Source: Caulobacter sp. BK020 (GTDB taxonomy: Bacteria > Pseudomonadota > Alphaproteobacteria > Caulobacterales > Caulobacteraceae). From it: 64,000 nt of DNA. The stretch is taken from assembly GCF_004342605.1 (NCBI RefSeq), contig NZ_SLZL01000015.1, positions 48,703 to 112,702 of the forward strand, given 5' to 3'. Position numbers and translations under genes: made by a program. Shown here piece after piece: positions 53,433 through 60,903 of the stretch; within the stretch, counting starts at the first letter, position 1; the number at the start of each line of letters is the position of its first letter. The notes beneath the pieces are model-generated. The model was not told where the DNA came from. It did no database searches and saw nothing but the letters and a program-made list of their open reading frames with translations.

Positions 53433-54776
53433 ATGCTCGTCCGTAACGCCGCCCTGGCCGCCGTCCTGACCCTGGCCGGAACCGCCGCCCAGGCCGCTCC
53501 CCGCGAAGTGCTGGCCTTCCCCGGAGCCGAGGGCGCGGGCCGCTTCGCCGCCGGCGGGCGGGGCGGAGCGGTGATCAAGGTGACCAACCTGGAGGACTCC
53601 GGCCCCGGCAGCCTGCGCGCCGCGGTCGAGGCCCAGGGCCCGCGCACGGTGGTCTTCGCGGTCGCCGGCACGATCCCGCTGAAGCGCGAACTGAAGATCG
53701 CCAACGGCCAGATCACCATCGCCGGCCAGACCGCGCCCGGCGGCGGCGTCACCCTGCGCGACCACACCCTGGTGGTGGCCGCCGACGACGTGGTCATCCG
53801 CTTCATCCGCTCGCGCCTGGGCGACGAGAGCAAGACCGAGGGCGACGCGATCTGGATCAACGCCGGCCGGCGGATCATCCTGGACCACGTCTCGGCCAGC
53901 TGGTCGGTGGACGAGACCCTGTCGGCCAGCGCCCGCTACGACACTGCAGGCCAAGGGTTCTTCGACCTTACGGTCCAATGGTCGATCATCGCCGAGAGCC
54001 TGCGCCACTCGATCCACGCCAAGGGCGACCACGGCTATGGCAGCCTGATCCGTGGCGGCAACGGCTCGAAGATCAGCTTCCACCATAACCTGTGGGCCAA
54101 CCACCTGGCCCGCATGCCGCGCCCGGGCAACTACGAGGGACCGGACAAGGATCCGATCGGGGCGTTCTTCGAGTTCCGCTCCAACGTGTTCTACAACTGG
54201 GGCAAGGGCCACGCCGGCTATGACGCCGACAAGGCGGCCCTGGCCGCCTACAGCTTCGTCGACAACGCCTATGTCATGGGTCCAGACAGCGAAAAGCCCA
54301 TCGCCTTCAATGAGAGCAACAGCCTGGCCAAGGCCTGGTTCGCGGGCAACAGCATGAACGGCGTCGTTCCCGCCGATCCCTGGAGCCTGGTCAGCGGGCT
54401 GCAGGCGCCGGGCTGGCGACAGGCCGGGCCGATCGACGTGGCGCCGGTCAAGGCCGACCCCGCCGCCTCGGCCTATGAGCGGGTGCTGGCCGACGCCGGG
54501 GCCAGCGTGTTTCGCGACGCGGTCGACGCGCGGGTGGTGGCCGGGGTCCGCGACCGGACCGGCAAGCAGATCGACAGCCAGGCCCAGGTCGGCGGCTGGC
54601 CGGCCCTGCCGCCCGGGGTCGCGGCGGTCGACACCGACGGCGACGGCATGCCCGACGCCTGGGAGACGGCCCACGGCCTGAACCCGCGCAAGGCCGACGG
54701 GGCGCTGGACCGCAACGGCGACGGCTGGACCAACCTGGAGGACTATCTGGCCGACGCCGCGCGGCGGCGGGGGTAG
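53433..54776 (+). CDS. Secreted pectate lyase-like protein
   Basis: A 447 aa secreted beta-helix protein. A signal peptide covers about residues 1-22 (ends AAQAAPRE). The body has the PL1-like opening AFPGAEGAGRFAAGGRGG, then VTNLEDSGPGSLRAAVEAQGPRTVVF, IAGQTAPGGGVTLRDH, ILDHVSASWSVDE and ISFHHNLWANHLARMPR, as in pectate lyases. The end (DTDGDGMPDAWE and DRNGDGWTNLEDYL) is two calcium-binding repeats. It would cleave pectate outside the cell or in the periplasm. The start is ATG at 53433 with AAAGGGGGG just upstream. Confidence 0.93.
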   Translation: MLVRNAALAAVLTLAGTAAQAAPREVLAFPGAEGAGRFAAGGRGGAVIKVTNLEDSGPGSLRAAVEAQGPRTVVFAVAGTIPLKRELKIANGQITIAGQTAPGGGVTLRDHTLVVAADDVVIRFIRSRLGDESKTEGDAIWINAGRRIILDHVSASWSVDETLSASARYDTAGQGFFDLTVQWSIIAESLRHSIHAKGDHGYGSLIRGGNGSKISFHHNLWANHLARMPRPGNYEGPDKDPIGAFFEFRSNVFYNWGKGHAGYDADKAALAAYSFVDNAYVMGPDSEKPIAFNESNSLAKAWFAGNSMNGVVPADPWSLVSGLQAPGWRQAGPIDVAPVKADPAASAYERVLADAGASVFRDAVDARVVAGVRDRTGKQIDSQAQVGGWPALPPGVAAVDTDGDGMPDAWETAHGLNPRKADGALDRNGDGWTNLEDYLADAARRRG

Positions 54777-54877
54777 GGTTTTCCCCAAAGCCCTGTCATT
54801 CCGGAAAACGCCGGTCTTCCTTCGCGCGCCGCCCTGGCCTATCTCTGCCTCGCCGATCACGCCGGGGAAGGCCGCGA

Positions 54878-55249
54878 ATGCTGTACATGCTGCTGTGCTA
54901 CAACAACGAGACCGAGGTCCTGGGCTGGACCCCGGAACAGGACGCCGCGGTCATGGGGCGGCTGTCGGTCGTCCATGACCGCCTGATCGCCGAGGGCAAG
55001 ATGGGGCCGTCGGGACGGCTGCAGGGCACCACCAGCGCCAAGACCCTGGTCAAGACCGAAGCCCCCTTCGTGATCGACGGCCCCTATGCCGAGACCAAGG
55101 AGCAGTTCCTGGGCTTCTACACGCTGGACGTCGCCGACATGGACGAGGCCCTGGCCATCGCCCGCGAGCTGGGCGTGGCCAATCCCGGCGGGGCCTACGA
55201 GGTGCGGCCGATGCGGCTGTACCTGCCGGGGGCGATCGCGGCCGAGTAG
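54878..55249 (+). CDS. YCII-related (DGPF-domain) protein
   Basis: A 123 aa protein of the YCII/DGPF family. It opens MLYMLLCYNNETEVLGWT and has the hallmark FVIDGPYAETKEQFLGFYTLDVADMDEALAIA at about 63-94, ending with EVRPMRLY. Family members have a ferredoxin-like fold; many are encoded near ECF sigma factors, but none is seen here. Function unknown. The start is ATG at 54878. Confidence 0.93.
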   Translation: MLYMLLCYNNETEVLGWTPEQDAAVMGRLSVVHDRLIAEGKMGPSGRLQGTTSAKTLVKTEAPFVIDGPYAETKEQFLGFYTLDVADMDEALAIARELGVANPGGAYEVRPMRLYLPGAIAAE

Positions 55250-55265
55250 GGCCTCCTCAACCGTT

Positions 55266-55395
55266 CGTCATTCCGGGCCCTGTGCCCGGCCCCCCTCCGT
55301 CCGCCGCAGGTGTGGATGGGTGGCGCGCCTTGCGCGCCAAGGCGCTTCACGTGCAAGCTGAACCAGGGGTTCCGGGCACAAGGCCCGGAATGACG
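55266..55395. repeat. Family A inverted repeat, copy 4
   Basis: A full copy after the YCII gene; both arms CGTCATTCCGGGCC / GGCCCGGAATGACG are intact. Confidence 0.9.
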
Positions 55396-55463
55396 GTTGA
55401 AAAGATGGGATCAAGAAGGCCGACCGGCGCCAGAGCGGCTGGTCAGCCTGGATCCAAGGCCCC

Positions 55464-55530
55464 CTAGAGCATCGCGCGGAAAAGTGGACGCCGGTTTTCC
55501 GCAAAAGCGATGCGAAAACAAAAACCTAGA
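55464..55530. repeat. Family I repeat, copy 2
   Basis: GCATCGCGCGGAAAAGTGGA, core GCCGGTTTTCCGC, then GCGATGCG and a tail AAAACAAAAACCTAGAGC. The same plan as 10212-10279. Confidence 0.8.
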
Positions 55531-55569
55531 GCAAGTCGTGCGATTGCTATATCGCACGATTTGCTCTAG
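55526..55569. repeat. Hairpin after repeat I (possible terminator of the 55566 gene)
   Basis: CTAGAGCAA..TCGTGCGAT pairs with ATCGCACGA..TTGCTCTAG across a TGCTAT loop. It overlaps the stop codon of the lipoprotein gene that is read toward it. Confidence 0.7.
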
Positions 55570-55811
55570 CCGTCGCGCCGCGACTTCTTCCATTCCTTGA
55601 ACTCGCGCTCTTCGCGGTCCTTCTTGCTTTCGCCGGGGATGACGGCCTTGCCGGCGCCGACCACGACCTTGCCGGTCGTGCCGACCACGGCCGCGCCGGC
55701 GCCGACCACCGCGCCCCCGGCGGCCACGGCCAGGCAGCCCTGGCCGGCGGCGGCGACGGCCAGCAGGGCCAGGACGAGGGGCAGGCGACGCGGGACCATG
55801 GGACGCGACAT
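55566..55811 (-). CDS. Small putative lipoprotein
   Basis: An 81 aa protein. The N-terminus is a signal segment with a cysteine (VLALLAVAAAGQGCLAVAAGG, Cys near 26) that could be a lipoprotein cleavage site, though the -1 to -3 residues are not ideal. A Gly/Ala/Val-rich stretch follows, then a charged tail (SKKDREEREFKEWKKSRRDG). The start is ATG at 55811 (an in-frame ATG 12 bases later is also possible). No function known; small NF038104-like lipoproteins of this style are common in Caulobacterales. Confidence 0.7.
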   Translation of the reverse strand: MSRPMVPRRLPLVLALLAVAAAGQGCLAVAAGGAVVGAGAAVVGTTGKVVVGAGKAVIPGESKKDREEREFKEWKKSRRDG

Positions 55812-56089
55812 TGGGGCAAGCTCACTGAGGTTGGGGCGAGCGTTCTAGCCCGGGACGCCCCCAGGGTCGCCGCGTCCGATGGCCGCTGTGTGGCGCCCTC
55901 GCGCCGTCAGGCGCAGTTCAAGCAAGGTGACGCCCGGTTGAGCGGGTCTGCTGTGTTCAGACCGCGCGCGCCCTCGCTGTTCAGACTATCTCCAGCGCCG
56001 GCGGCGCTTGGTTACCTTTTGTCAACGAAAAAATCAGGAACGAGACTCGGCGCCCAAGAGTTGAAGCGCCGAAGGGATATGTTTTTCGA
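55812..56089. other. Intergenic region
   Basis: About 280 bases between divergent small genes. No repeats of the large families and no gene are seen. A lower-GC stretch at about 56010-56090 should carry the promoter of the gene at 56090. Confidence 0.4.
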
Positions 56090-56302
56090 ATGACCTCCCG
56101 CGATGAACTCATCAAACGCGAAGCTCTCGCGCTCTGGAAGCAGATGCACGACGAGCCTGCGCCCGAGGTCAGCGGCGGGGAGCTGCTCGAGATCATCTGC
56201 CGCAACCTCGACATCCAGGACTATGACCGCGTCCGCTCGCCGTTCCTGCGGCCGACGATGATCCTGCGGCCCGAGGAATGGCCGGAAGCCCGCAAGGGGT
56301 AG
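56090..56302 (+). CDS. Small hypothetical protein
   Basis: A 70 aa protein, MTSRDELIKREALALWKQMH at the start and FLRPTMILRPEEWPEARKG at the end, mostly helical and acidic in the middle (GGELLEIICRNLDIQDYD). The start is ATG at 56090; no strong ribosome-binding site. No family recognised. Codon use looks genuine. It is convergent with aroC. Confidence 0.65.
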   Translation: MTSRDELIKREALALWKQMHDEPAPEVSGGELLEIICRNLDIQDYDRVRSPFLRPTMILRPEEWPEARKG

Positions 56303-56329
56303 GGCCTCCATCGTCCTGAGCGGAGGCCA

Positions 56330-56350
56330 GATGCTCCCCCTCTGGGTCGC
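56330..56350. repeat. Truncated family C fragment
   Basis: GATGCTCCCCCTCTGGGTCG: only the first few bases of the family C element remain, between the small gene and the aroC stop codon. Confidence 0.5.
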
Positions 56351-56358
56351 CCTGGAAT

Positions 56359-57483
56359 TCAGGCTCTCCGGCCCTGACCGCCCGGGACGAACGCCCCGCC
56401 GCCGGTCTGGGCGCGGTGGCGCAGGAAGGCGTCGGCCAGGACGCAGGCGGTCATGGCCTCGACCACCGGCACGCCGCGGATGCCCACGCAGGGGTCGTGG
56501 CGGCCCTTGGTGCGCAGGTCGACCTCCTGGCCGGCCTCGTTGACGCTCTCGCGCGGGGTCAGGATCGAGGACGTCGGCTTGAAGGCCACGCGGGCCACCA
56601 CCGGCTGGCCGGTCGACAGGCCGCCCAGCACGCCGCCGGCGTGGTTGCTGAGGAACACCGGACCGTCGGCGCCCATCCGCATCTGGTCGGCGTTGTCCTC
56701 GCCCGACAGGGCCGCGCTGGCGAAGCCCTCGCCGATCTCCACGCCCTTGGCGGCGTTGATCGACATCAGGGCCGCCGCCAGTTCGGCGTCCAGCTTGCCG
56801 TACAGCGGCGCGCCCCAGCCGGCCGGCACGCCCGTGGCCTCGACCTCGACGACCGCGCCGGTCGAGGAGCCGGCCTTGCGGACCTTCTCCAGGTGCTCTT
56901 CCCAGACCGGGACGATCGTCGCGTCGGGCGACCAGTAGGGGTTCTGCTCGACCTGGTCCCAGTCCCAGTTCGCGCGGTCGACGGCGTGCGGGCCGATCTG
57001 GACCAGGGCCGCGCGCACCGTGACGCCGGGGATCACCAGCCGGGCGACCGCGCCGGCCGCCACCCGCGCGGCGGTCTCGCGCGCCGAGCTGCGCCCGCCG
57101 CCGCGATAGTCGCGCACGCCGTACTTGGCGAAATAGGGATAGTCGGCATGACCGGGCCGGAAGGCCTGGGCGATCTCGCCATAGTCCTTGGAGCGCTGGT
57201 CGGTGTTGTCGATCATCAGGCTGATCGGCGTCCCGGTCGTGCGCTGGCCGTCGCTGCGTTCGTCCTCGAACACGCCCGACAGGATGCGCACGGCGTCCGG
57301 CTCCTGGCGCTGGGTGACGAACTTGCCCTGGCCCGGCCGGCGCTTGTCGAGGAAGGCCTGGATGTATCCAGCGGAGATGCTGAGACCCGGCGGGACGCCG
57401 TCGACCACGCAGCCCAGGGCCGGGCCGTGGCTTTCGCCCCAGGTGGTGACGCGGAACAGGTGGCCGAAGGTGTTGTGCGACAT
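56359..57483 (-). CDS. aroC: Chorismate synthase
   Basis: A 374 aa FMN-dependent enzyme that makes chorismate from EPSP, the last step of the shikimate pathway. All three family signatures are present: [14 protein letters not shown] at about 13-26, [15 protein letters not shown] with TTGTPI, and [40 protein letters not shown] (near 105-145). The start is ATG at 57483 ([20 protein letters not shown]); sequence before this is not family-like. Length is normal. Confidence 0.97.
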   Translation of the reverse strand: MSHNTFGHLFRVTTWGESHGPALGCVVDGVPPGLSISAGYIQAFLDKRRPGQGKFVTQRQEPDAVRILSGVFEDERSDGQRTTGTPISLMIDNTDQRSKDYGEIAQAFRPGHADYPYFAKYGVRDYRGGGRSSARETAARVAAGAVARLVIPGVTVRAALVQIGPHAVDRANWDWDQVEQNPYWSPDATIVPVWEEHLEKVRKAGSSTGAVVEVEATGVPAGWGAPLYGKLDAELAAALMSINAAKGVEIGEGFASAALSGEDNADQMRMGADGPVFLSNHAGGVLGGLSTGQPVVARVAFKPTSSILTPRESVNEAGQEVDLRTKGRHDPCVGIRGVPVVEAMTACVLADAFLRHRAQTGGGAFVPGGQGRRA

Positions 57484-57718
57484 GGGCGCGGTGTGTAGCC
57501 GAAAGCGCGGGAGGGGGCAAAGCCTGGCGTCCCTGGCTCCGGGAAGCGCCCCATCGGGGCAGGTTCGCCCCGTTGTTCCGAATTGACACATCTTATAGTA
57601 GCAATAATACTCAAGCTCTCATTAGTTGCATACACCACAACTCAGGAGTATCGTCCCGCCCTGTCGATACTTGAGGTAGGCCCCGGCAAGACCGGACCAA
57701 AACAGGGAGGATGAAAAC

Positions 57719-58171
57719 ATGACCACCGGCACGGCGAACTTCAACGGCGACTGCGGCGAGTGCAAGAACGGCTACTACAGCGCCGCCTCGTCCGGCGGGC
57801 TGCAGCCCAACCAGTCGGCCACGGTCAACGGCAATTCCCCGCAGAACTGCGTGGTGGCCAATGACGGCGGCACGGTGTTCGCGATCGAGCTGCAGTCCAT
57901 CGCCGGCATCTACAGCTACCAGGTCCGCGTCGACGCCCAGGGCCCCAAGGGCGCCTTCAGCGGCTCGATGTACCTGGCGTTCGAGGACCAGACCGGCGAC
58001 GTCTACTATCTGAGCATCTTCTCCTCGACCCGCGAATGGCACGAGGTGTCGTACAACAGCAGCGCGCCGGCCATCGTGAAGATCTACTGGAGCGACTATT
58101 CGTTCACCGTCGGCAGCGGCGACGCCGCCAAGGCCAAGCCGGCCTACAAGGTGCTGAGCCCGGTCGGGTAG
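57719..58171 (+). CDS. Orphan 150 aa beta-rich protein
   Basis: A 150 aa protein with no signal peptide that I do not recognise. It has two cysteines near the N-terminus (DCGECKNGYY) and one in QNCVV, many Ser/Tyr/Gly residues, and alternating strands (SYQVRVDAQGPKGAFSGSMYLAF, VYYLSIFSSTREWHEVSYN, AIVKIYWSDYSFTV) that suggest a single beta-sandwich, as in small lectins or pore-forming toxins. The latter is only a structural guess. The start is ATG at 57719, with GGGAGG about 9 bases upstream. GC is normal. It stands alone with an AT-rich 235-base leader. Confidence 0.75.
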   Translation: MTTGTANFNGDCGECKNGYYSAASSGGLQPNQSATVNGNSPQNCVVANDGGTVFAIELQSIAGIYSYQVRVDAQGPKGAFSGSMYLAFEDQTGDVYYLSIFSSTREWHEVSYNSSAPAIVKIYWSDYSFTVGSGDAAKAKPAYKVLSPVG

Positions 58172-58186
58172 TCCCCGGGCCTTGCG

Positions 58187-58408
58187 CCACGGCTGTCCGG
58201 TTCACGCGCTGGTCTTAAGATTATGAGGTCGTTCATGTTTTCGGCCGACGCCGTGGATCGTCCTCGTCCTTCGACAGGCTCAGGATGAGGACGAATTCAA
58301 CGGCGGTTCAGTAGAAAGCCTCATCCTGAGCTTGTCGAAGGACGAGGGTTTCCGCGCCGGCGCTGGAAGCTCAATAGACTCAAGTCTTTGCCAACCGGAC
58401 AGCCGTGG
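58187..58408. repeat. Nested inverted repeats (outer pair around repeat F2)
   Basis: CCACGGCTGTCCGGTT (58187-58202) and its exact reverse complement (58393-58408) flank the family F element at 58261-58347. This may be an insertion of F into an older palindrome. Confidence 0.7.
58261..58347. repeat. Family F inverted repeat, copy 2
   Basis: TCCTCGTCCTTCGACAGGCT and its reverse complement, with inner CTCAGGATGAGG / CCTCATCCTGAG as in copy 1 (6269-6376). Confidence 0.85.
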
Positions 58409-58431
58409 CCTTGCGCCCGGGATGACGAGCG

Positions 58432-58797
58432 CTACAGCGCCAGCGCGCAGCTTTCGCCGATGGTCGGGCGGGAGATCACCACCCGCGACAGGCCGGGGAA
58501 CTGCGGCGTCAGGCGCTCGGCGAAATAGAGGCAGATCCGCTCCAGGGTCGGGCTTTCCAGGCCGGGGCGATCGTTGAGCAGGCCGTGGTCCAGCTCGGCG
58601 GCCACCGCCTTCAGCGCGCCGTCCAGGCTGTCGAGGTCGGCGACCCAGCCGGCGTCCTGCATCGTCCCCCTGACGCTGGCCTCGACCTTGAACGAGTGGC
58701 CGTGCAGCTTGCGGTAGCGATGGTCGGCGGGACCTTGCTCGATGTAATGGGCCGCGTCGAAATGCGCGGCCTTCGTGATCTCGAAGACGGGCTTCAT
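58432..58797 (-). CDS. queD: 6-carboxytetrahydropterin synthase
   Basis: A 121 aa enzyme that turns 7,8-dihydroneopterin triphosphate into 6-carboxy-tetrahydropterin in 7-deazaguanine (queuosine) synthesis. Zinc-binding histidines are visible in HFDAAHYI (near 12-17) and KLHGHSFKVEA (near 32-38). Catalytic His and late Glu occur in LDHGLLND and near the terminus (TIGESCAL). The start is ATG at 58797. It follows queE on the same strand with 74 bases between. Confidence 0.94.
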   Translation of the reverse strand: MKPVFEITKAAHFDAAHYIEQGPADHRYRKLHGHSFKVEASVRGTMQDAGWVADLDSLDGALKAVAAELDHGLLNDRPGLESPTLERICLYFAERLTPQFPGLSRVVISRPTIGESCALAL

Positions 58798-58871
58798 CAG
58801 GGTACTTCTTTTGACAAGGCCTGGGAGGCTCTAGCGCATAGACCCTGTCACCAGGTCGAGCGCCTTATCCG

Positions 58872-59504
58872 TCAGGGCAGGCCGAGATATTTGTGCGTCT
58901 GGACGCTTAAACGCCATTGTGGGTGCGAAAGGCAATAGGCGACGGCCAATTGGGTGTTGCGCTCGCGGTCCGGCCCGTCCATCGGCTGCAGGTAGAAGCG
59001 CTCGAAATCCAGGCCCGCGAAGCGCTCGGGCATGGCCTTGTCCTGCGGATAGACCAGCTTCAGCTCCTGGCCCGAGGTCTGGACCACCGGCGCGTCGGCC
59101 TTGGGGCTGACGCACACCCAGTCGACGCCGGGCGGCGCGGCGACCGTGCCGTTGGTCTCGACGGCGATCATGAAGCCGCGCGCGTGCAGGGCGTCGATGG
59201 CCGCGGCGTCCAGCTGCAGCAGCGGCTCGCCGCCGGTGCAGACCACCAGCCGGTCGTCCGGACCGCCGGTCCAGGCCGCCTCGACCGCCTGGGCCAGATC
59301 CTCGGCCGTGGCGAACTTGCCGCCGCCCTCGCCGTCCGTGCCGACGAAGTCGGTGTCGCAGAAGGTGCAGACGGCCTTGTGGCGGTCCTGCTCGCGGCCG
59401 GTCCACAGGTTGCAGCCGGAAAACCGGCAGAACACCGCCGCCTTGCCCGCCTGCCCGCCCTCGCCCTGCAGGGTGAGGAAGATCTCCTTGACGGTGTAGG
59501 TCAT
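58872..59504 (-). CDS. queE: 7-carboxy-7-deazaguanine synthase
   Basis: A 210 aa radical-SAM enzyme that contracts 6-carboxytetrahydropterin to CDG. The opening EIFLTLQGEG is the family start. The iron-sulfur motif is of the QueE type with a long first loop: Cys in SGCNLW, then 14 residues to CTFC. GGEPLLQLD follows as the SAM-binding motif, then MIAVETNGT. The start is ATG at 59504. The order here is queC, queE, queD. Confidence 0.95.
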   Translation of the reverse strand: MTYTVKEIFLTLQGEGGQAGKAAVFCRFSGCNLWTGREQDRHKAVCTFCDTDFVGTDGEGGGKFATAEDLAQAVEAAWTGGPDDRLVVCTGGEPLLQLDAAAIDALHARGFMIAVETNGTVAAPPGVDWVCVSPKADAPVVQTSGQELKLVYPQDKAMPERFAGLDFERFYLQPMDGPDRERNTQLAVAYCLSHPQWRLSVQTHKYLGLP

Positions 59505-59511
59505 CGCAAAC

Positions 59512-59646
59512 GCTCTCCCTTCCCCCTCAATGGGGGAAGGGTCGGGGATGGGGGTGACGGCGGTTCAGGGCGGAGCGCGATCGTGGTCGAACCCACCGCC
59601 GCGATCACCCCCACCCCTGGCCCCTCCCCCATCAAAGGGGAGGGGA
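59512..59646. repeat. Family G inverted repeat, copy 2
   Basis: GCTCTCCCTTCCCCCTCAAT / CCATCAAAGGGGAGGGGAAC with inner GGGGATGGGGGTGA and complement. It lies between queC and queE. Confidence 0.88.
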
Positions 59647-59661
59647 ACTTGGATAGGATGC

Positions 59662-60414
59662 TCATGCCAGCGCTTCCCGCCCCGCCGCGTCCCACTCTTC
59701 ATAGCCGCGCTGGCGCAGCTCGCAGGCCGGGCATTCGCCGCAGCCGTGACCCCAGGGGTGCAGCTCGCCGCGGTCGCCCTGGTAGCAGGTGTGGCTCTCG
59801 ACCACGATCAGGTCGACCAGGTCCTCGCCGCCCAGGGTCTTGGCCAGGGCCCAGGTCTGGGCCTTGGTCAGCGTCATCAGCGGGGTCTCGATGACGAAGT
59901 CGCGGTCCATGCCCAGGTTCAGGGCGGCCTGCATGGCGTCCAGGGTGTCGCGGCGGCAGTCGGGATAGCCCGAAAAGTCGGTCTCGCACATGCCGCCGAC
60001 CAGCGCCCCCAGGCCCCGGCGGTCGGCCAGGGCGGCGGCGTAGATCAGGAACACCAGGTTGCGGCCGGGCACGAAGGTCGAGGGCAGGCCGCGCTCGGTC
60101 ATCTCGATGGCGACGTCGGCGGTCAGGGCGCTCTTGGCCACGGCGCCGAAGCCGGTCAGGTCCAGCACGTGGTCCTCGCCCAGGCGCTCGGCCCAGTGCG
60201 GGAAGCGCTGGGCCATCTGGCGGCGCACGGCCTGGCGGGCCTGCATCTCGATCGCGTGGCGCTGGCCATAGTCGAAGCCGACGGTCTCGACCCGGGCGTA
60301 GCGCTCCAGGGCCCAGGCCAGGCAGACGCTGCTGTCCTGGCCGCCGGAGAACAGCACCAGGGCGGCGTCGGCGCGCGCAACGCCGGACACGGTGGAAACT
60401 TCAGGAGTGGACAT
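59662..60414 (-). CDS. queC: 7-cyano-7-deazaguanine synthase
   Basis: A 250 aa ATP-dependent enzyme making preQ0 from CDG. The PP-loop motif [15 protein letters not shown] is at about 22-36, then [31 protein letters not shown] and [32 protein letters not shown] (zinc-binding Cys cluster, near 210-240) confirm QueC. The start is ATG at 60414. queE and queD lie downstream; other pathway genes (folE, queF, tgt) are not in the window. Confidence 0.96.
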   Translation of the reverse strand: MSTPEVSTVSGVARADAALVLFSGGQDSSVCLAWALERYARVETVGFDYGQRHAIEMQARQAVRRQMAQRFPHWAERLGEDHVLDLTGFGAVAKSALTADVAIEMTERGLPSTFVPGRNLVFLIYAAALADRRGLGALVGGMCETDFSGYPDCRRDTLDAMQAALNLGMDRDFVIETPLMTLTKAQTWALAKTLGGEDLVDLIVVESHTCYQGDRGELHPWGHGCGECPACELRQRGYEEWDAAGREALA

Positions 60415-60903
60415 GGCGCCTCTCTACACCAGGCGCGCGGACTTGACGACCGATGGGGAGCCAAGCGTCAGCGATCGTCCGGCTCCTCCGCCGTCGCCCG
60501 GACTCATCACACCCGAACATTTGTTTCGAACACCGATATTTGGGCTGTACCTTCAGCGCGAATGGGCGACTATGGGCTGCGCGCCTTTGGGGGTCGCACC
60601 AAGGTTTTCCGGCCTGAAACCACGCTTGACGCTACGTCACGCGCCGGACCGTCTTTTCTAATTTCTGCGAAAACTTGTCAGCTCCAGGTGAATGCGGCCT
60701 GACGTAAAGTGAAAACGCGTAACCTATCAATGATCACTTAGATCCTGGCCGGTTGACAGCCCCAGGCGCCAAGTATGCAATCGACGGATGCTGCGAAGGG
60801 CCGGCCGTACGCCCGCGTAGTGCTCAAAAGGACGGCGCCGAGGAAACAAACGACGTCCGCAGGGGCCGCCATAAGGCGCCGCGACGTCCAGGGAGGGAAT
60901 AGA
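60415..60903. other. Divergent intergenic region queC / TonB receptor 3
   Basis: About 490 bases with no supported gene and none of the large repeats. The right half is AT-richer and holds a promoter candidate at 60753-60781. Confidence 0.55.
60753..60781 (+). promoter_or_regulatory. Possible sigma-70-type promoter of TonB receptor 3
   Basis: TTGACA (60753-60758), 17-base spacer, TGCAAT (60776-60781). It lies about 120 bases upstream of the start codon. The -35 is perfect, the -10 moderate. Confidence 0.4.

Noticed and set aside
60415..60903. preQ1 riboswitch upstream of queC
   Set aside because: No recognisable preQ1 aptamer (C-rich loop with A-rich tail near the start codon) could be seen in the leader on the queC strand.
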